Source of the DNA: Schistosoma haematobium
Lineage: Eukaryota > Platyhelminthes > Trematoda > Strigeidida > Schistosomatidae
Reading direction: 5' to 3'
NCBI RefSeq assembly: GCF_000699445.3
Contig: NC_067197.1
Span: forward strand, 3,478,152 to 3,542,151
Length of the DNA: 64,000 nt
Shown here: positions 1 to 44,100 of the stretch, in pieces
Layout: each line of letters starts with the position of its first letter
Numbering within the stretch: the stretch's first letter is position 1
The notes under the pieces: model-generated
Database searches by the model: none
The model's input: the letters and a program-made list of their open reading frames with translations, nothing else
What the model was told of the DNA's origin: nothing
Program-made: the position numbers and the translations under genes

Positions 1-110
1 CCCACAATGGGATTAAACGACCTTTCAGTGCTTCCAGATTTTCCATGGTGGTCTAGCTTCCATTGATTTATGATCTCAACTATTAAAATTACTATCATAT
101 CCATAAAACC
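1..110 (+). repeat. SINE fragment (Sm-alpha-like, 3' part)
   Basis: The 3' half of the SINE: CAGTGCTTCCAG then the TTTTCCATGGTGGTCTAGCTT block. The tRNA-like head is outside the window or lost. The hammerhead half that remains is mutated. Confidence 0.7.
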
Positions 111-407
111 TCATTTGATATTTTATAAATGTTGATTTTTAGCTTTACTACAATTCGAATTCATCGGATATATGATTCTGTTTTTTTGCTAACATTTTCC
201 ATTATACTCCTTTTCTGTTTCTTAAAGTTATGGTGAATATCACTCGGTATCGTTGCCTACTTCATTTCATAGATGTTTTCCACATCATTGAATATTTAAC
301 AAATTAGTCAAAGAAAGCTTTACAGCTTCAAACATTTCTCTTTTTTGTAAATTTAATAATTTTAAAAATTTATATTTTCATTGGTAACAATTTAAATGTA
401 TGCCCGG

Positions 408-736
408 TGTTATAATCTCTTTCTTCTTACGGTTATGTCCCAGCTATTCCTATTGCTTAGTATTCTCGGACACCGATTCACTCAACAAGACCCCAAATCA
501 GAACACGGTTGAACAGGAAAGAGATTATATTCCAAATAACAAGGTTAGATGGAAGTAAGATGCAAGCCAGAAGCCCAATAGAGAAAACGTCAGTATATTT
601 ATAGTTTTTTGCATGAGAAGATTCTAGAGTATTCTCCAACTATCGACTAGTGCTGATTGGATAAGAATTAACCAATCAGCGTGCACCAAAGCAATCGTGA
701 ATTGAGCATGCTTTAATCCGGTGTGTCCCGCTAACA
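408..736 (-). mobile_element. Solo LTR, 329 bp, with CCCGG target duplication
   Basis: The segment starts TG and ends CA and is flanked on both sides by CCCGG (403-407 and 737-741). No internal region is present, as expected after LTR-LTR recombination. Read on the minus strand it has a CCAAT motif followed by TATAAATA, a promoter-like order, so the minus orientation is preferred. Confidence 0.7.
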
Positions 737-861
737 CCCGGTTTTTGTATTTTCTTTTTTGATCCCATTTTTCAATCATTCCGTCTTGTCCAATTAAATG
801 TTTTACATTCGTTATAATTGGTTATTTATTTATTTATTTTTTAAATTGACGATTTCTTAAA

Positions 862-1760
862 TTGGATGAAAATATCGTACAAAGTACAAGTTCTGTTGTT
901 TCTCACATTGTCATGGGAACAGATAACATGTTCTTGAATATATTGTATCTGGTAGCGTTTCAATTACTTGAAAGCGTTAAAGAGAGCACCATAAAACTTA
1001 TGAACGGTGGCAGCATACTGTCACTATGCGGTACGAGATTCTCATTTCCATAGAGATCAGAAGTCGTATATTAAATTTGTAAGTTGGAGAAATGGCTGTA
1101 GAACACTTAGAGGATCCTTACAGATGATTAGACGAAGGATGTAATTTCATTAGTGTTATTATCTTGTTGATGAAGGACTTCAATGAACACTCAATATCCG
1201 GCCTTCATCTTTTGTAAGTTTATTAAAGGTTAGTGGACCGTCTCCGGAAATTCCATCAATTATTCGTGTAGTTTTTGCATTAAAAAACGGATTGCCATGT
1301 CGTCATGTTTTGGCCTACTGTACACATACTAATGCTGAAGTGAACACAAAAGTGACAGATGGTTACAGTCAGACATCTACCTCACCGGCCTTGCTACTGT
1401 CAATTAAAAAGCATTAAAAATGTATTATATTCCTTGGTAAGGCGTATGTCTGAAGAACGATGTAGTGTTGTTTATAACTCTGTGCATCAAGTGGTTTACG
1501 GAAGGATGGCTCCAACACCGTTGACCTTATCTGCAGCAACTGAGTTTCAGATGGAAGCCTCCACTTCCATGGATATTACAATGCCGTTGATCCAACAAGT
1601 GACAAGTACCAACTACCGAACAAACATCGATTTGCATGCCACATTAAGTAATGACGAAAATGAAATTAATTCTATAAACTCAGAAGAATTTTGTGACTGA
1701 GACAACGACACTGACGAAGATGTCCACGACAACAGACTCTGTGACATGTACAATCTTGCT
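862..1760 (+). pseudogene. Decayed gene or transposase relic with SWIM-like zinc finger
   Basis: At 1255-1375 the + strand reads VVFALKNGLPCRHVLAYC. The GLPCRH core is the second half of a SWIM zinc finger, as in MULE/FAR1-type transposases; the first CxC pair is not intact. After a frame change, 1449-1700 gives MSEERCSVVYNSVHQVVYG and an acidic end. The open stretch at 862-1053 may belong to it. Frames are broken several times, so it is read as a relic. A host exon is possible but unlikely. Confidence 0.35.
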
Positions 1761-2052
1761 TAGCACCAAGTGAAACTGCCGATGGAAGCACTTGGATTTT
1801 TTGTCACTGCAATGCAATGTTTCATTTTTTTGTGCATGCGACCTACTCCTACAATTCCATGAATTCCACTAAACCATGTGAGGCGCGATTTACGAACCGA
1901 GCTGGTGCTGTGATTACCGGCTAAGTGAAGATGAGGTTAGACGCATTGTATTAGTGAATGATGGTGAATCAGTTGATGAGGTTGTGAATCTTCATCTACT
2001 GAGATGGTCGAGTACGTGTTACGTATGCCTGAACACTACGATTACCGCGACA

Positions 2053-2503
2053 CGTAATGCTGACTAGTGTTGGGGTTGGTTGGAAAAAAATTAGGGACGG
2101 CCAAACCAAAACGTGGCATCAGTGCTTGAAGTCACTAACTTCTAGTCTTAGCCTTGTTGATAGATGCAGACTAATTGGATGGCGTCCGCGTGACTGTCGT
2201 AACCAATGGTTGGAGACTGTAGGTGACATGGCTCAGAATCGATGACAGTGGCGTCGGTGTATGCACTCTCTGTCTTCTTTTAAACTATGAGATTAAAATT
2301 GATTCATATCTTTTTTTCTACGAACTAATTCTTTCTTCCTGTACTATATCCTTATTGCAATCTTTCTTTTATATATTACCACCTCTGAATTAACTACTTT
2401 TATGAATCCGGTATTCATCTTGTTGTGTTAATGAGGTATGGCAACTTGGACCGATGCATATATGTGCCTGATCCTACGTTATAGCTGACTGACTGTGTGG
2501 CCA
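2053..2503 (+). mobile_element. LINE 3' end with TGAC-type tail
   Basis: Begins with a decayed RT C-terminus (QTKTWHQCLKSLTSSLS ... NQWLETVGDMAQNR) and continues through a 240-bp tail ending in CTGACTGACTG. The same tail recurs at 7322-7580, 33069-33384 and, as a related subfamily, at 11480-11747 and 33401-33679. Short tandem 3' ends are typical of RTE-type LINEs. Confidence 0.65.
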
Positions 2504-2859
2504 TTGTTCAGGAAAATCTGAACTGTTAGGAGACCGAGTAAAGGCCCTTTTTAGAACCACTTACAATTTGATTTGAATTCTTTTGTTACAATTCGTTAAA
2601 AAAGTAACATCAATTAATTTTTTTAATCTCTTTCTTCATGAAGTCGTTTAACTGTTTCATCTGATAACTCTTATCTTCTATACAACAAGATTTTTTTTAC
2701 CTTTTAGTGTTTACTGAAAATTAGTACCAATAAGTTTAAGTTATCATTAACGTTGATTTGCCGTACTACATTTGACAACCTTTTAAGTCCAGTAATCACT
2801 ATTATCAACTATTAAAAGCAGTTATTAGTTTTTCTCAAATTATATTCTAATGATCGCAT

Positions 2860-3060
2860 ATTATTTCTCTTATCACCATACCTAACGACTTCACTTTCAT
2901 TTCTACTTGATTGAAAGAATTTTGATGGGATTTTATTCTCTGAGCTGAATGGTTTAGTCGTGGAGCTTTCATCATTCTTCTGAACGACATCATCAGTACA
3001 AACTCCAGGTAGATGTTTATCCTGATATTCATTCACAGACAGGAGTATAGAAGGGCAGTC
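2860..3060 (-). repeat. Repeat family with conserved short frame (TDDVVQK)
   Basis: The minus strand reads CTDDVVQKNDESSTTKPFSS and ENKIPSK. The same frame occurs at 17752-17952 (FTDDVVQKDNESSMTKLSSS). Frame conservation between copies suggests an origin in a coding region of a mobile element. Family not identified. Confidence 0.45.
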
Positions 3061-3880
3061 GAATAGAATCGGAGTCTCCTTTATTTAGAAGTTAAAATTT
3101 TTATCAGAACTTGGATGGAACAGTCAGAGAGAATTATTTATTTAAAATAAAATTCAAATGTAAAAAATGCAAATTTTTACATCCAATCAAAGTACTTGGT
3201 GCTTCTTGGCTTTGAACTAGTCAAATTGCAAAAAAGCACAGTTTACAGCCAATTAACAAACTCTTACAATTAACGTTATGTTTGTTCATTACCACTTGAT
3301 CACACACCTTCAAAAACAAGCTTACTAATCACTTATTTCTAAGTTTTTTAATCACACCCTAAAATTTCTCATCAATGGGTGGTGGGTAATCACAACCGTT
3401 GTACAACTATTGTCAACCATTTAAATTACCTCTTTATTGATATTCCGTACTGAATTTTAATTGGTCTTTACTGACATATGTGTGTACTTTAAGCATTATT
3501 TCGATTATTGCTTTTATATTACAAGATCATTTAGAATGTGCATAGATTGTTTCTAGCAATGGAATCTAGAATTAGTGTGTCATTCTATTCGAGACTTCGT
3601 CCAGCACTTCCTAGATTCCACTATTGAATATAAACTATCCATTGTAAATTTTAAAATTGTATATATTTTTTCATTGGAAACAAGACAAAATGAATTGTAT
3701 TGGGTCCAATTTGATCGAGAAAATAGTTATATGATTTCGGTCTCTATAATCAGGTAGAGCGATTGCAAGAGTTTAACACTTTAAATACTCGTCCCGTTAT
3801 AATTGCTAGTTTTCTACCACAATAATAACCGTACAGTCTTATTGCATTTTTTTACATCCAAAAATAATCGAACAATTCAG

Positions 3881-35909
<32,029 letters not shown>

Positions 35910-36067
35910 TTATGATTCATTTAATCATGATTACACAATGTTGTGAATAATGTTACAATTGGACAAAATGGTTTTGTTTCTTTCAACTTCTCGTTATTCT
36001 TATTATCAATTGGATGGTTACTTTGCATAGAATGTGCTTTCTTCTATTTAAATTCGTTTCTTTCTCT

Positions 36068-36098
36068 CCTCCCTCTCTCTCTCTGTGTGTGTGTGCAT
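36068..36098 (+). repeat. CT/GT compound microsatellite in CASK 3' UTR
   Basis: A CTCTCT run passes into GTGTGTGTGT. Confidence 0.7.
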
Positions 36099-36710
36099 CT
36101 ATTCAGTTACATCTTGTTTTTTAACCTTTTAACCTTTCCCTTTGCTACTATTCTTTCATAGTATCTCTGTTCTTTCCCAACCCCCCTTATTCACATTTTA
36201 GTTTTTCTTAACTACGTAATTCTGATTCCTCATCGTATTCATATCATTATCTTTCTTGTTTATCCATGTTCAAAATCAAAGGAAATGTTTTCATTTTGTA
36301 GAGATGATCAAACAGAAAACTCCACCTAGTCAATTATAATTTCTAATCCATCATCGTTATTCCATTGCATTTCTCTGTATATATAATATAGTAGTCATCT
36401 AAAAGATGCTATTGCTTCTTTTACTTTTGTTGTTGTTGTTGTTAGTGTTGGTGTATTGTTTATTGACTTACTAAATCAGTATTAAGTAGTATTGAAATCT
36501 TTTGTCGCACAATTTACTTCACGTGATCAATCGTAATTTTAATTCATTGAACCTTGATCATAACATGATCATTATGTTAATAGTTAATTCTGTTTTTTTG
36601 TTTGTTTTTCGGTTTTAACTTTTGTTTGATGGTGTTTGTTTTCTTTTTTAAATTATCAAGTTCTACTTTCAGTTAATAATTTTTTTCTGTCTGTATTTAC
36701 TTTAAATAAG

Positions 36711-36716
36711 AATAAA
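36711..36716 (+). terminator. Candidate polyadenylation signal of CASK
   Basis: Exact AATAAA about 800 bases after the CASK stop codon, in AT-rich sequence. Only a motif match. Confidence 0.4.
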
Positions 36717-36730
36717 ACTAAGTTTCAGTT

Positions 36731-38029
36731 GAAATGAATATCTCCTCAATGATGGTCAGAGATGTTGTTTTCTAATTTTAAAGCTTATTCAACTAACTTA
36801 CATAATTTATCATCCTACTTTTTCAAATGTTGGAGAAGATTTACAGCTCAGTTGAATGCTTCAACATGAAGAGGTGGGAGCCGATGAGATTATCTAGAAC
36901 GACACGATATTCAAGGATGCTCAGTATTTAGATTATCTAACGAACGGGGCAAAACACCAGAATATATGGGCATTGTTAAAATAAGTATTTCTTGACTTGC
37001 ATAAATCTATGATTTGACAGCACCGTTTAACTCAGTTCTCAAACAGTGACTACCAGGATTAAGATACATAAGTATATGACTGACAGCTATAAATTCTTTT
37101 ATTGAAATCCCATGTATAGTTACTGAAAACAATCAGTCACGGCACTTAAGAAACTTTCCTACTCGTCTATCTCTTTTGTATTGGTCTCTCAAATTCATAG
37201 AAGGCCACTTATGTGTATATTTAAATAAGTGGAGACTTCGTTGGTTTCAAAATTGACTTCATGGATTTGAAGCCACTAATACCGTAGTTGTAGTTGGTAG
37301 TTTAACAAAAAGGTAAAGTATTCAAAACTGAGTGCTGCGAATTCCAAAGGCCTATCAGAAATTATGCGGAAATTTTTGAACTTGTCAAAGTCGTCTGTCA
37401 CACTGAATGCAAAGTTCTCCACATGCAGGTTCACAGCCACAGTGATGAGTTGCTAAGATACTGCTATTACCCGTAAATTACATCAGTTTTCGTATTGTGT
37501 GTTGTTATTAGAGAAATGTTTACATAAATTAATTCAAATAAACTGATCTGGTGATCTGGAACGTAGTATGTACAACTACGGGAAGCACACTTTATGAAAG
37601 CCGTCTTGGTTATTGTTGAATAATGTTGTCTAGTATTCCTAAGTACACTTATTTAGACCTGACTATGAATATTACATCTGTTACTTTTTCAAAAAGAATA
37701 AGTGGAATATGTCTGGCAGTGAAATCTAAACTCTCGTCTCACTTGAGATTCGTCGGCCAAATATATCACTGACAGTTAAGCTATTGATTTTTGGTTACTA
37801 GTGTTGTTTTCATATATACTATCGGCTGCATTTGTGAACCATTCACAGACGTTAACCTAATATACTGGTCAGCAAAAACAGGGTACCAAGTGAACAATAA
37901 AATTCATCACTATTTTTCGGTTTCAACGGGATTCCCGTTAAAATAATTTCTGGCAGGATTAGAAAATTAGTTGTCGCCTAATTTTATTGATAAGCTGTCT
38001 TTATATTGTAAGCACATTATTAACGCATA
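36731..38029. other. Intergenic, no feature identified
   Basis: 36832-36960 shares GAAGATTTACAGCTCAG with the 17740-17955 repeat family. The rest shows no open frame or repeat partner. Confidence 0.4.
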
Positions 38030-41000
38030 TTGTTGAATAGCTAAACTAAGAAGATTTACAAGTAAATCAATATTTCAATTGACGCCATGTTTCATATAAA
38101 CGCGTGCTGCGTACTGCAAATACAAGTAAGGATTCAAGTTCGACTATCTCCATATTCATTTTTCGAATTAATTACTCACTTCGAAAATGCTAAATTGGCC
38201 AAACGACCCAAAAAGCTTTGATATACCACAGATGTTCGGCGCTTGTTTACGCTTTTATCTGCAAAACCTTGGTAATTGAAGGATTTCAACCCAGTCAACT
38301 CAGAAGTCGGGGATGAATGTGTTTGCAGTGTGATTTTTCAGCTTGTCCTTATGTTAGGAAGAGGTTAATCTATGCTGGTTTGTGATTGCAAGGGTTGCGT
38401 AGCAAAGAACATCCACTGGTAATCCGGTGCACATGATTGACTGAATGCCTTGAGCTAAAGTGCATCCACTCAGACCGGTGAGGTCGTTATCAGTTTCAAA
38501 CGCTTACAAAGCTATTTATCTTGAGATGATGGATTCATTTTCCTCTACAAATTCACTGTTTATTTTCCAAGTGCGGTTTACTATAACCAAGTTAAAGATT
38601 GGATAAGCCTAGCAGAAATTTATCACTGTCGCATATGAAATATAAAAGCGATAAGAGCTCAGCTTGCAGTGCTGAACAAAGAGTTTTAATGAAGCTTTCA
38701 AGTCCACGGCAAGTTCCATCGAATTACAGACCCGTAAGCCCCACCAGTGTTGTAATTAAAATACTGGAAAGAATAATCAAACGGACCATAACGGCATTTA
38801 TGGAAACCAATAACTTGCTGAACATGGCACAACATGGTTTTAGAAAGGGTCTATCCTGTACAACGAACATCCTTATAGCTAGGGAGTTCTGGATTAATGC
38901 GCTAGACAACGGAAACTCAGTGGATGTTATCTACATAGACTTTAGTAAGGCTTTTGACAAGGTGTCAACTAATAGACTGCCATTGAAGTTGGAAAACCTT
39001 GGTATTGCCAGACCTCTTTTAAAATAGATTAAGGATTTCCTAGTAGGTCGTAGACAAAAAGTAAGAATAAATTCCAAGTGCTCCATCTGGGGACCAGTAC
39101 TTAGTGGAGTACCCCAAGGTTCCGTCCTAGGTCCTTTACTTTTTATAATGTACGTTAATGATCTTACAAGTATAGTACAGTCTCCAATGTTATTATACGC
39201 TGACGATGTAAAAATTTGGCGAGTAATAACTGGAGACAGACACATTTACTCTTCAGGCAGACTTAAATAATATGATAAACTGGTCTAAAGAGTAGCTGAT
39301 GCCTATCAACTCGAAAAATGTGTCTACATGCACTTGGGGGATTCAAAGTTTAATACGTACAACATAGGGGATGTGTCATTACCGGTAGTCTGGTCTCATA
39401 AGCATCTAGGGGTGACAGTGAGTAATGATCTAAAGACGACGGCCTTCTGCCGGGAGGTCGCAGTTAAGGGGTTTCGAACCCTCTGGGCTTTAAAAGGAAC
39501 TTTCACTAAGTTTGATACTACCATGTTCACCACGGTATACACATCCTTAGTGAGAACTAAGCTAGAGAACTGCGTTCAGGCTGCAAGCCCTTGCTTAAAA
39601 GGTGACTCAGACATACTAGAAAAAATACAGATGGCGGCTACGCGTGCAATTCTGGAACTCCGGGGTTTATCATACAAGGAGTGACTTGAAAAACTGGACC
39701 TCTTTACTCTGTCCTATCGCAGACTAAGGGGAGATCTAATTTTGATGTACAGAATACTGAGAAATGAGTTTGGACCTAACTTATTCTCTCTCTTCCTTCC
39801 CACTAGATCGGGACACCTCAGAGGACATAGCAGGCGAGTAGAAAAGCCAAGAATGAACAAAATACCGGTGGCATACAGGTTTTCACACCGAGTCATCAAT
39901 ACTTGGAACCTGCTGCCTGAAGCAGTGGTATCCGCACTTTCAATTGACTCTTTCAAGAGAAGACTGGACACTCACAGAAGCATATTAGAAAAGGAATAAC
40001 ATAGGCCGTAGGCCTTCTGTCCTTACTACACAAATCTGAATCTGAAATCTTATCCTTATCCAGTTATCAAGCATCTCAAGAGCAGTGAGCATAAAAATCC
40101 TTCGATTAAACTCACTCAAACCTGTATTCTCTTGTTATTTGATTTGCATTACTGTTATTACTAACTTTTCTTTTCATAGTATCCGCTGAAAATTTTAATA
40201 TTTTACTCGTTTCATTACACCTGCGCCCCCACAGATAGACAAATTTTCAAAATTCCGTGCACATATTCCCATGAATCTACCACGAATTTCATTATCACTT
40301 TACGCAATAACTTGCCGACATTTATGTTCAATCTGTCAACAACAACAATAGGGTAAACGTTGTGGACAGATAGTTGTAGATATAAAACGTGATGGTAAAT
40401 TACCGAAAATATATATTTCCTTATGCTATTTATCGAATGAATCACAATAAGGATTTGAGAGTCAAATTCAAGTCTCTTATTATCTATTTAAGCCGAAAAC
40501 GCTGAAAATAACCTTGCTATTTAGTGAAAATACAAAGATTTCTCGAATATTGTATTCAAAATACATCAACTCGACAAACGCAAAGTGGTCAAACACAGTT
40601 TTATAGAGAACGAACAAAACAATTGATTTCATCCACACTACATGGTAAATAGAATTAAAAGGCGTCGATCATCCATACTGAAATTTTCTCTAAACACTGA
40701 CTAACACCAATTACTTTACCATTTATTTTCACAGATAACTTTGTGATGTTCATTACATATTTTCCTCACAATTTCAAACTGCGAAGCAGCATCAATGGCT
40801 GTCTCCAAAAGCTCCGGACTTGACCGTTCCATGTTTCTAAGAAACATGCAAAAAGATCATCTTCTCCGTTATTAGTAATAATAAGACAACGTACCACTAA
40901 TTTCGATAAGTTTTTCCTCAACTTTTCTTATGTTTGATTTTATCTCTTCTACTTGTGCATACATAGTCGTATAAAATTCGCTTTTACTTTCTGCAGAAGC

Positions 41001-41090
41001 TTCAGCATTGCTATATAGCTTTATGTTTAAGTCATTGTTGTCATACCTCATCATGAATTGAGGAACGCGTTTACACCTAACCCTTTTTAA
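38030..41090. repeat. Unidentified repeat of about 1.7 kb, left copy (split by CR1)
   Basis: 38030-38704 and 40046-41090 match, in reverse complement, 55328-55973 and 54042-55327. A CR1 LINE sits at 38705-40045; the right copy lacks it, so it gives the empty site. The minus strand of 40872-41102 has a short open frame with AEASAESKSEFYTTMYAQVE and KVEEKLIEIS, and 40740-40870 carries LRNMERSSPELLETA-like and FEIVRKICNEHHKVIC text. No family recognised. Confidence 0.65.
38705..40045 (+). mobile_element. CR1-type LINE, 5'-truncated, RT with stops
   Basis: + strand RT: SNYRPVSPTSVVIKILERII, MAQHGFRKGLSCTTN, VIYIDFSKAFDKVST, a stop, [31 protein letters not shown], further stops, then LGVTVSNDLKTTAFC and TLSYRRLRGDLILMYRIL to KEE-stop at 39999. 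At least three in-frame stops or shifts. Ends in AATCTGAATCTG repeats typical of CR1 3' ends. Confidence 0.88.
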
Positions 41091-41164
41091 AAGAAGCACC
41101 AAAAATGGTTCAAGTACTTCAAATGCTTCAAATGGTTGTGGACGGAATAGAAGAAGCTTTCGCT

Positions 41165-44100
41165 TAACAGGCTTCCGTGTCTAGTAGCAGGGGATCACCA
41201 AATCCTCCAGGCAGGAACCTAGGTATGTTAACAATAAAAGAGGAAAAGAAATTGTTAAATCTTAGTGTGATGCTAGCCTTGGTCCTTAAGAACAGGTCAA
41301 GTTGCCTCTTGAAGGACTCCTGAGAAGTCTCTCGGACTAGCTCGACCGGCAGCGAATTCCAGCTTTTGACAACTCTTAAAGAGTAGAAGTTGTGTCTACA
41401 TTCCGTCTTACTATGTTGTGTTTCCAGTTTCTGGGTGTTACCCCTTAGGTTTGTATTGGGACTGGGCTTAGGTAGATGTTTAGGGGATGTCCAAAAGTGT
41501 TGAGGATACTGTAAGCCATCAGAAAGTCACCTCTAAGACGCCTATACTCTAATGGGTAAAGGTCTAGTGAATGGAGGCTTTCTTCGTAAGGTTTAGATTT
41601 GAGTCCTCGAACCGATTTCGTGGCTCGCCATTGGATACGCTCCAAAGTGACCTTGTCCTTTTGGAGTGAGGGAGGGAGTACTATGTTTCCGTACTCTAAC
41701 TGGGGACGGATGAAGCTATTGAAGATTGTATGGAAAGTTCTTCCGTCAAACTGTCCAAAAATGCGCTTCAACGTTGCCGGTGCAAGGTTTGCTCGGAAGG
41801 CATTTTTCTCACAGTTAGCGTGAGACTTTATATCATGGGGCACCAGGACTCCTAAATCTTTTTCGACTTGGGATACTACTAGAGAGTAGTTTCCTAAGTT
41901 GTAACTGTAGTTTGCGACATGTCGCAGATGGACTACTTTACACTTTGAAGTGTTAAAGGAAAGTCCGTTATCGTCTGCCCAACTTTGAAGTCGAGTCAGA
42001 TCATCCTGAAGTGCCTGTGTATCGTCTTGGTTGCGTATCTCTCTCCAAAGTTTCACGTCGTCGGCAAAAAGTAATAAATCTGACGTCACCTGTTGAGGAA
42101 GATCATTTATGTAGATCAAGAAGAGAAGGGGCCCTAGTACTGAGCCCTGGGGACTCCACTTGTACATTCCATAGCCTGAGATAAAATGAAATTAACCCTA
42201 ACCTTAAATTGTCGATTTTTAGGTATGAAGTAAGCCAATCGATTAGGGGTGGTTTGATACCTAGTCGTTTGAGCTTGTTGATAAGACACAAGTGGTTAAC
42301 CTTATCAAAAGCTTTTGAGAAATCAAGGTAAATGACATCAACCTTTCCCTTTCAATCGAGGATGCTTGTCCATCTGTCCACCGCAGTCAGCAGGTTGGTT
42401 ATACAAGAGTAACCCTTCCTGAAACCATGCTGTTGGGGTGAGAAGAAATTTAAGGACAGTAGATAGTCATTTAAACCGTCGCATATCAGGGACTCCATGA
42501 GTTTTGAAGGTAATGACAGAAGAGCCACCGGCCGATAACTCGAAGGTTCATTGCGTCGACCACCTTTGAAAATTGGTGTGATGTGAGCCAACTTCCAATT
42601 TTCCGGTAATTTGCCTCGGCTAAGCGAGTGAGAAAACATCACGCTAAGCGGCGTTGCCAGGATTGAGGCTGCCTCCCTCAGTATGGCAGGATGAACCGTA
42701 TCCCGGCCAGGAGAAGTGTCCAGTCTCAAGTGCTGCAATTTCCGGAACACCAACTCATCGCTTAGGTCTACTTCCGAAAGTCCTGTGGAGTTGCAGATGA
42801 AACTGTCGTCAGTAAAGTTGATGTCAGCCGGTTGAAATGTTTGAGAGTAATGTGGCGCCAGAAGGTTAGCGGCGTCGCCATCATTGTTGGTCGGGACGTT
42901 AAGACCTACCAGTTGAGAAACTCCTGTTTTGGCTTGACGAAGAGAGGCTGCATAACGGAATAGGCTTCTAGGGTTACAGGCGAATTTGTCCATAAGCTTT
43001 GTTTGGTACTGAAACCTGTCTTCTCTTGTAGCCTTCGTGCACATGTTCCTGATATGTTTATATTGCCTATACGCTCCGTCGTTATCAAATCGTTTGTATT
43101 CCGCCCAGCAGTGTCTTTTGCGGCTTAGCAGGCGAAGGGTACGTTTCTTGATTACTGTAGGTGGCTTGCAGCTTTTGGGAACCGTTTGAGGAACTGAATG
43201 GTTTGCAGCACATAAGAGCGTGTGCAGTAAGAAGTCCCAATGACCGTCCACATCGAGTTGAGGGTGGACATTCCAAACCACCTGTTGTAGATAGTCATGC
43301 AGAGCTGGCACATTCAGCCGTTTAAAATTCCAACGCCAATTATTGTTGGGATACCATAGCTTAGTTTTGATGACAAAACTGAAGGCTATGACGGCATGAT
43401 CGCTCTTTCCCAGAGGAGCCAGGATCGAGAGGTTGTCGACTAGGAATTCTTCGTTTGTGAATACACAGTCTAAGCGCGATGGTGTCTGACTGTTTCGCCA
43501 ACGAGTTGCCGACCTCACATTTTCATATAAGCCCAAGTCGTCGATGAGGTTCAAGAACCGAGCTTCAGTTGAGTTTTCGCCTCCAGTGTACGTGTGTTCC
43601 GCGAAGTTGACTCTGGGGAGATTAAAGTCCCCTAGAATCAGGATGTGTGTGAAACCGAGACGGGTAGAGCAGGATAGTCCTTCCAGCATACGACTATCCT
43701 ACTCGATGTCGGCAGTTTGCTTCCTGTAAATGACTCCGACTAGACACCTCGAAGTACTAGACAATCTTACAGAGCACCATATGGATTCCTCAAGATTGTT
43801 AAACTCGAGGTTGTGAACTTGGTGCACCTCCAAGCAAGAGCTTATGTATATGGTTACTCCGCCCCCAATTCCTGTTTTTCTGTCGTTGCGGAACAAAATC
43901 ATCCCAGGTAATGCTAATTCTTGTTCCGAGAACTGAGAAGATATCCAGGTTTCAGATATTCCTATCGGATGGTCCTTATTAGCATTGCTAAGTTCACGTA
44001 ATTCATCCAGTTTGTTCGGTAGACTCGCGGCGTTCATATATAAGCAGTTTATGCTTTCAATTTGGAACGCGTGAGCGTCGTCCTGTTTTTCTGTATGAGC

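Larger units (their letters stand above)
35910..36730 (+). other. Probable CASK 3' UTR with AATAAA signal
   Basis: Non-coding, T-rich sequence follows the stop. It holds a CT/GT microsatellite near 36070-36095 and a GTT run near 36430. The first canonical AATAAA is at 36711-36716, so cleavage would fall shortly after. The end is inferred. Confidence 0.5.

Noticed and set aside
3575..3757. Open frame just upstream of CASK exon a, possible CaMK-domain exon
   Set aside because: The translation has no kinase motif and no splice sites in suitable positions; it does not resemble the CASK segment expected before GAILAAVSS.
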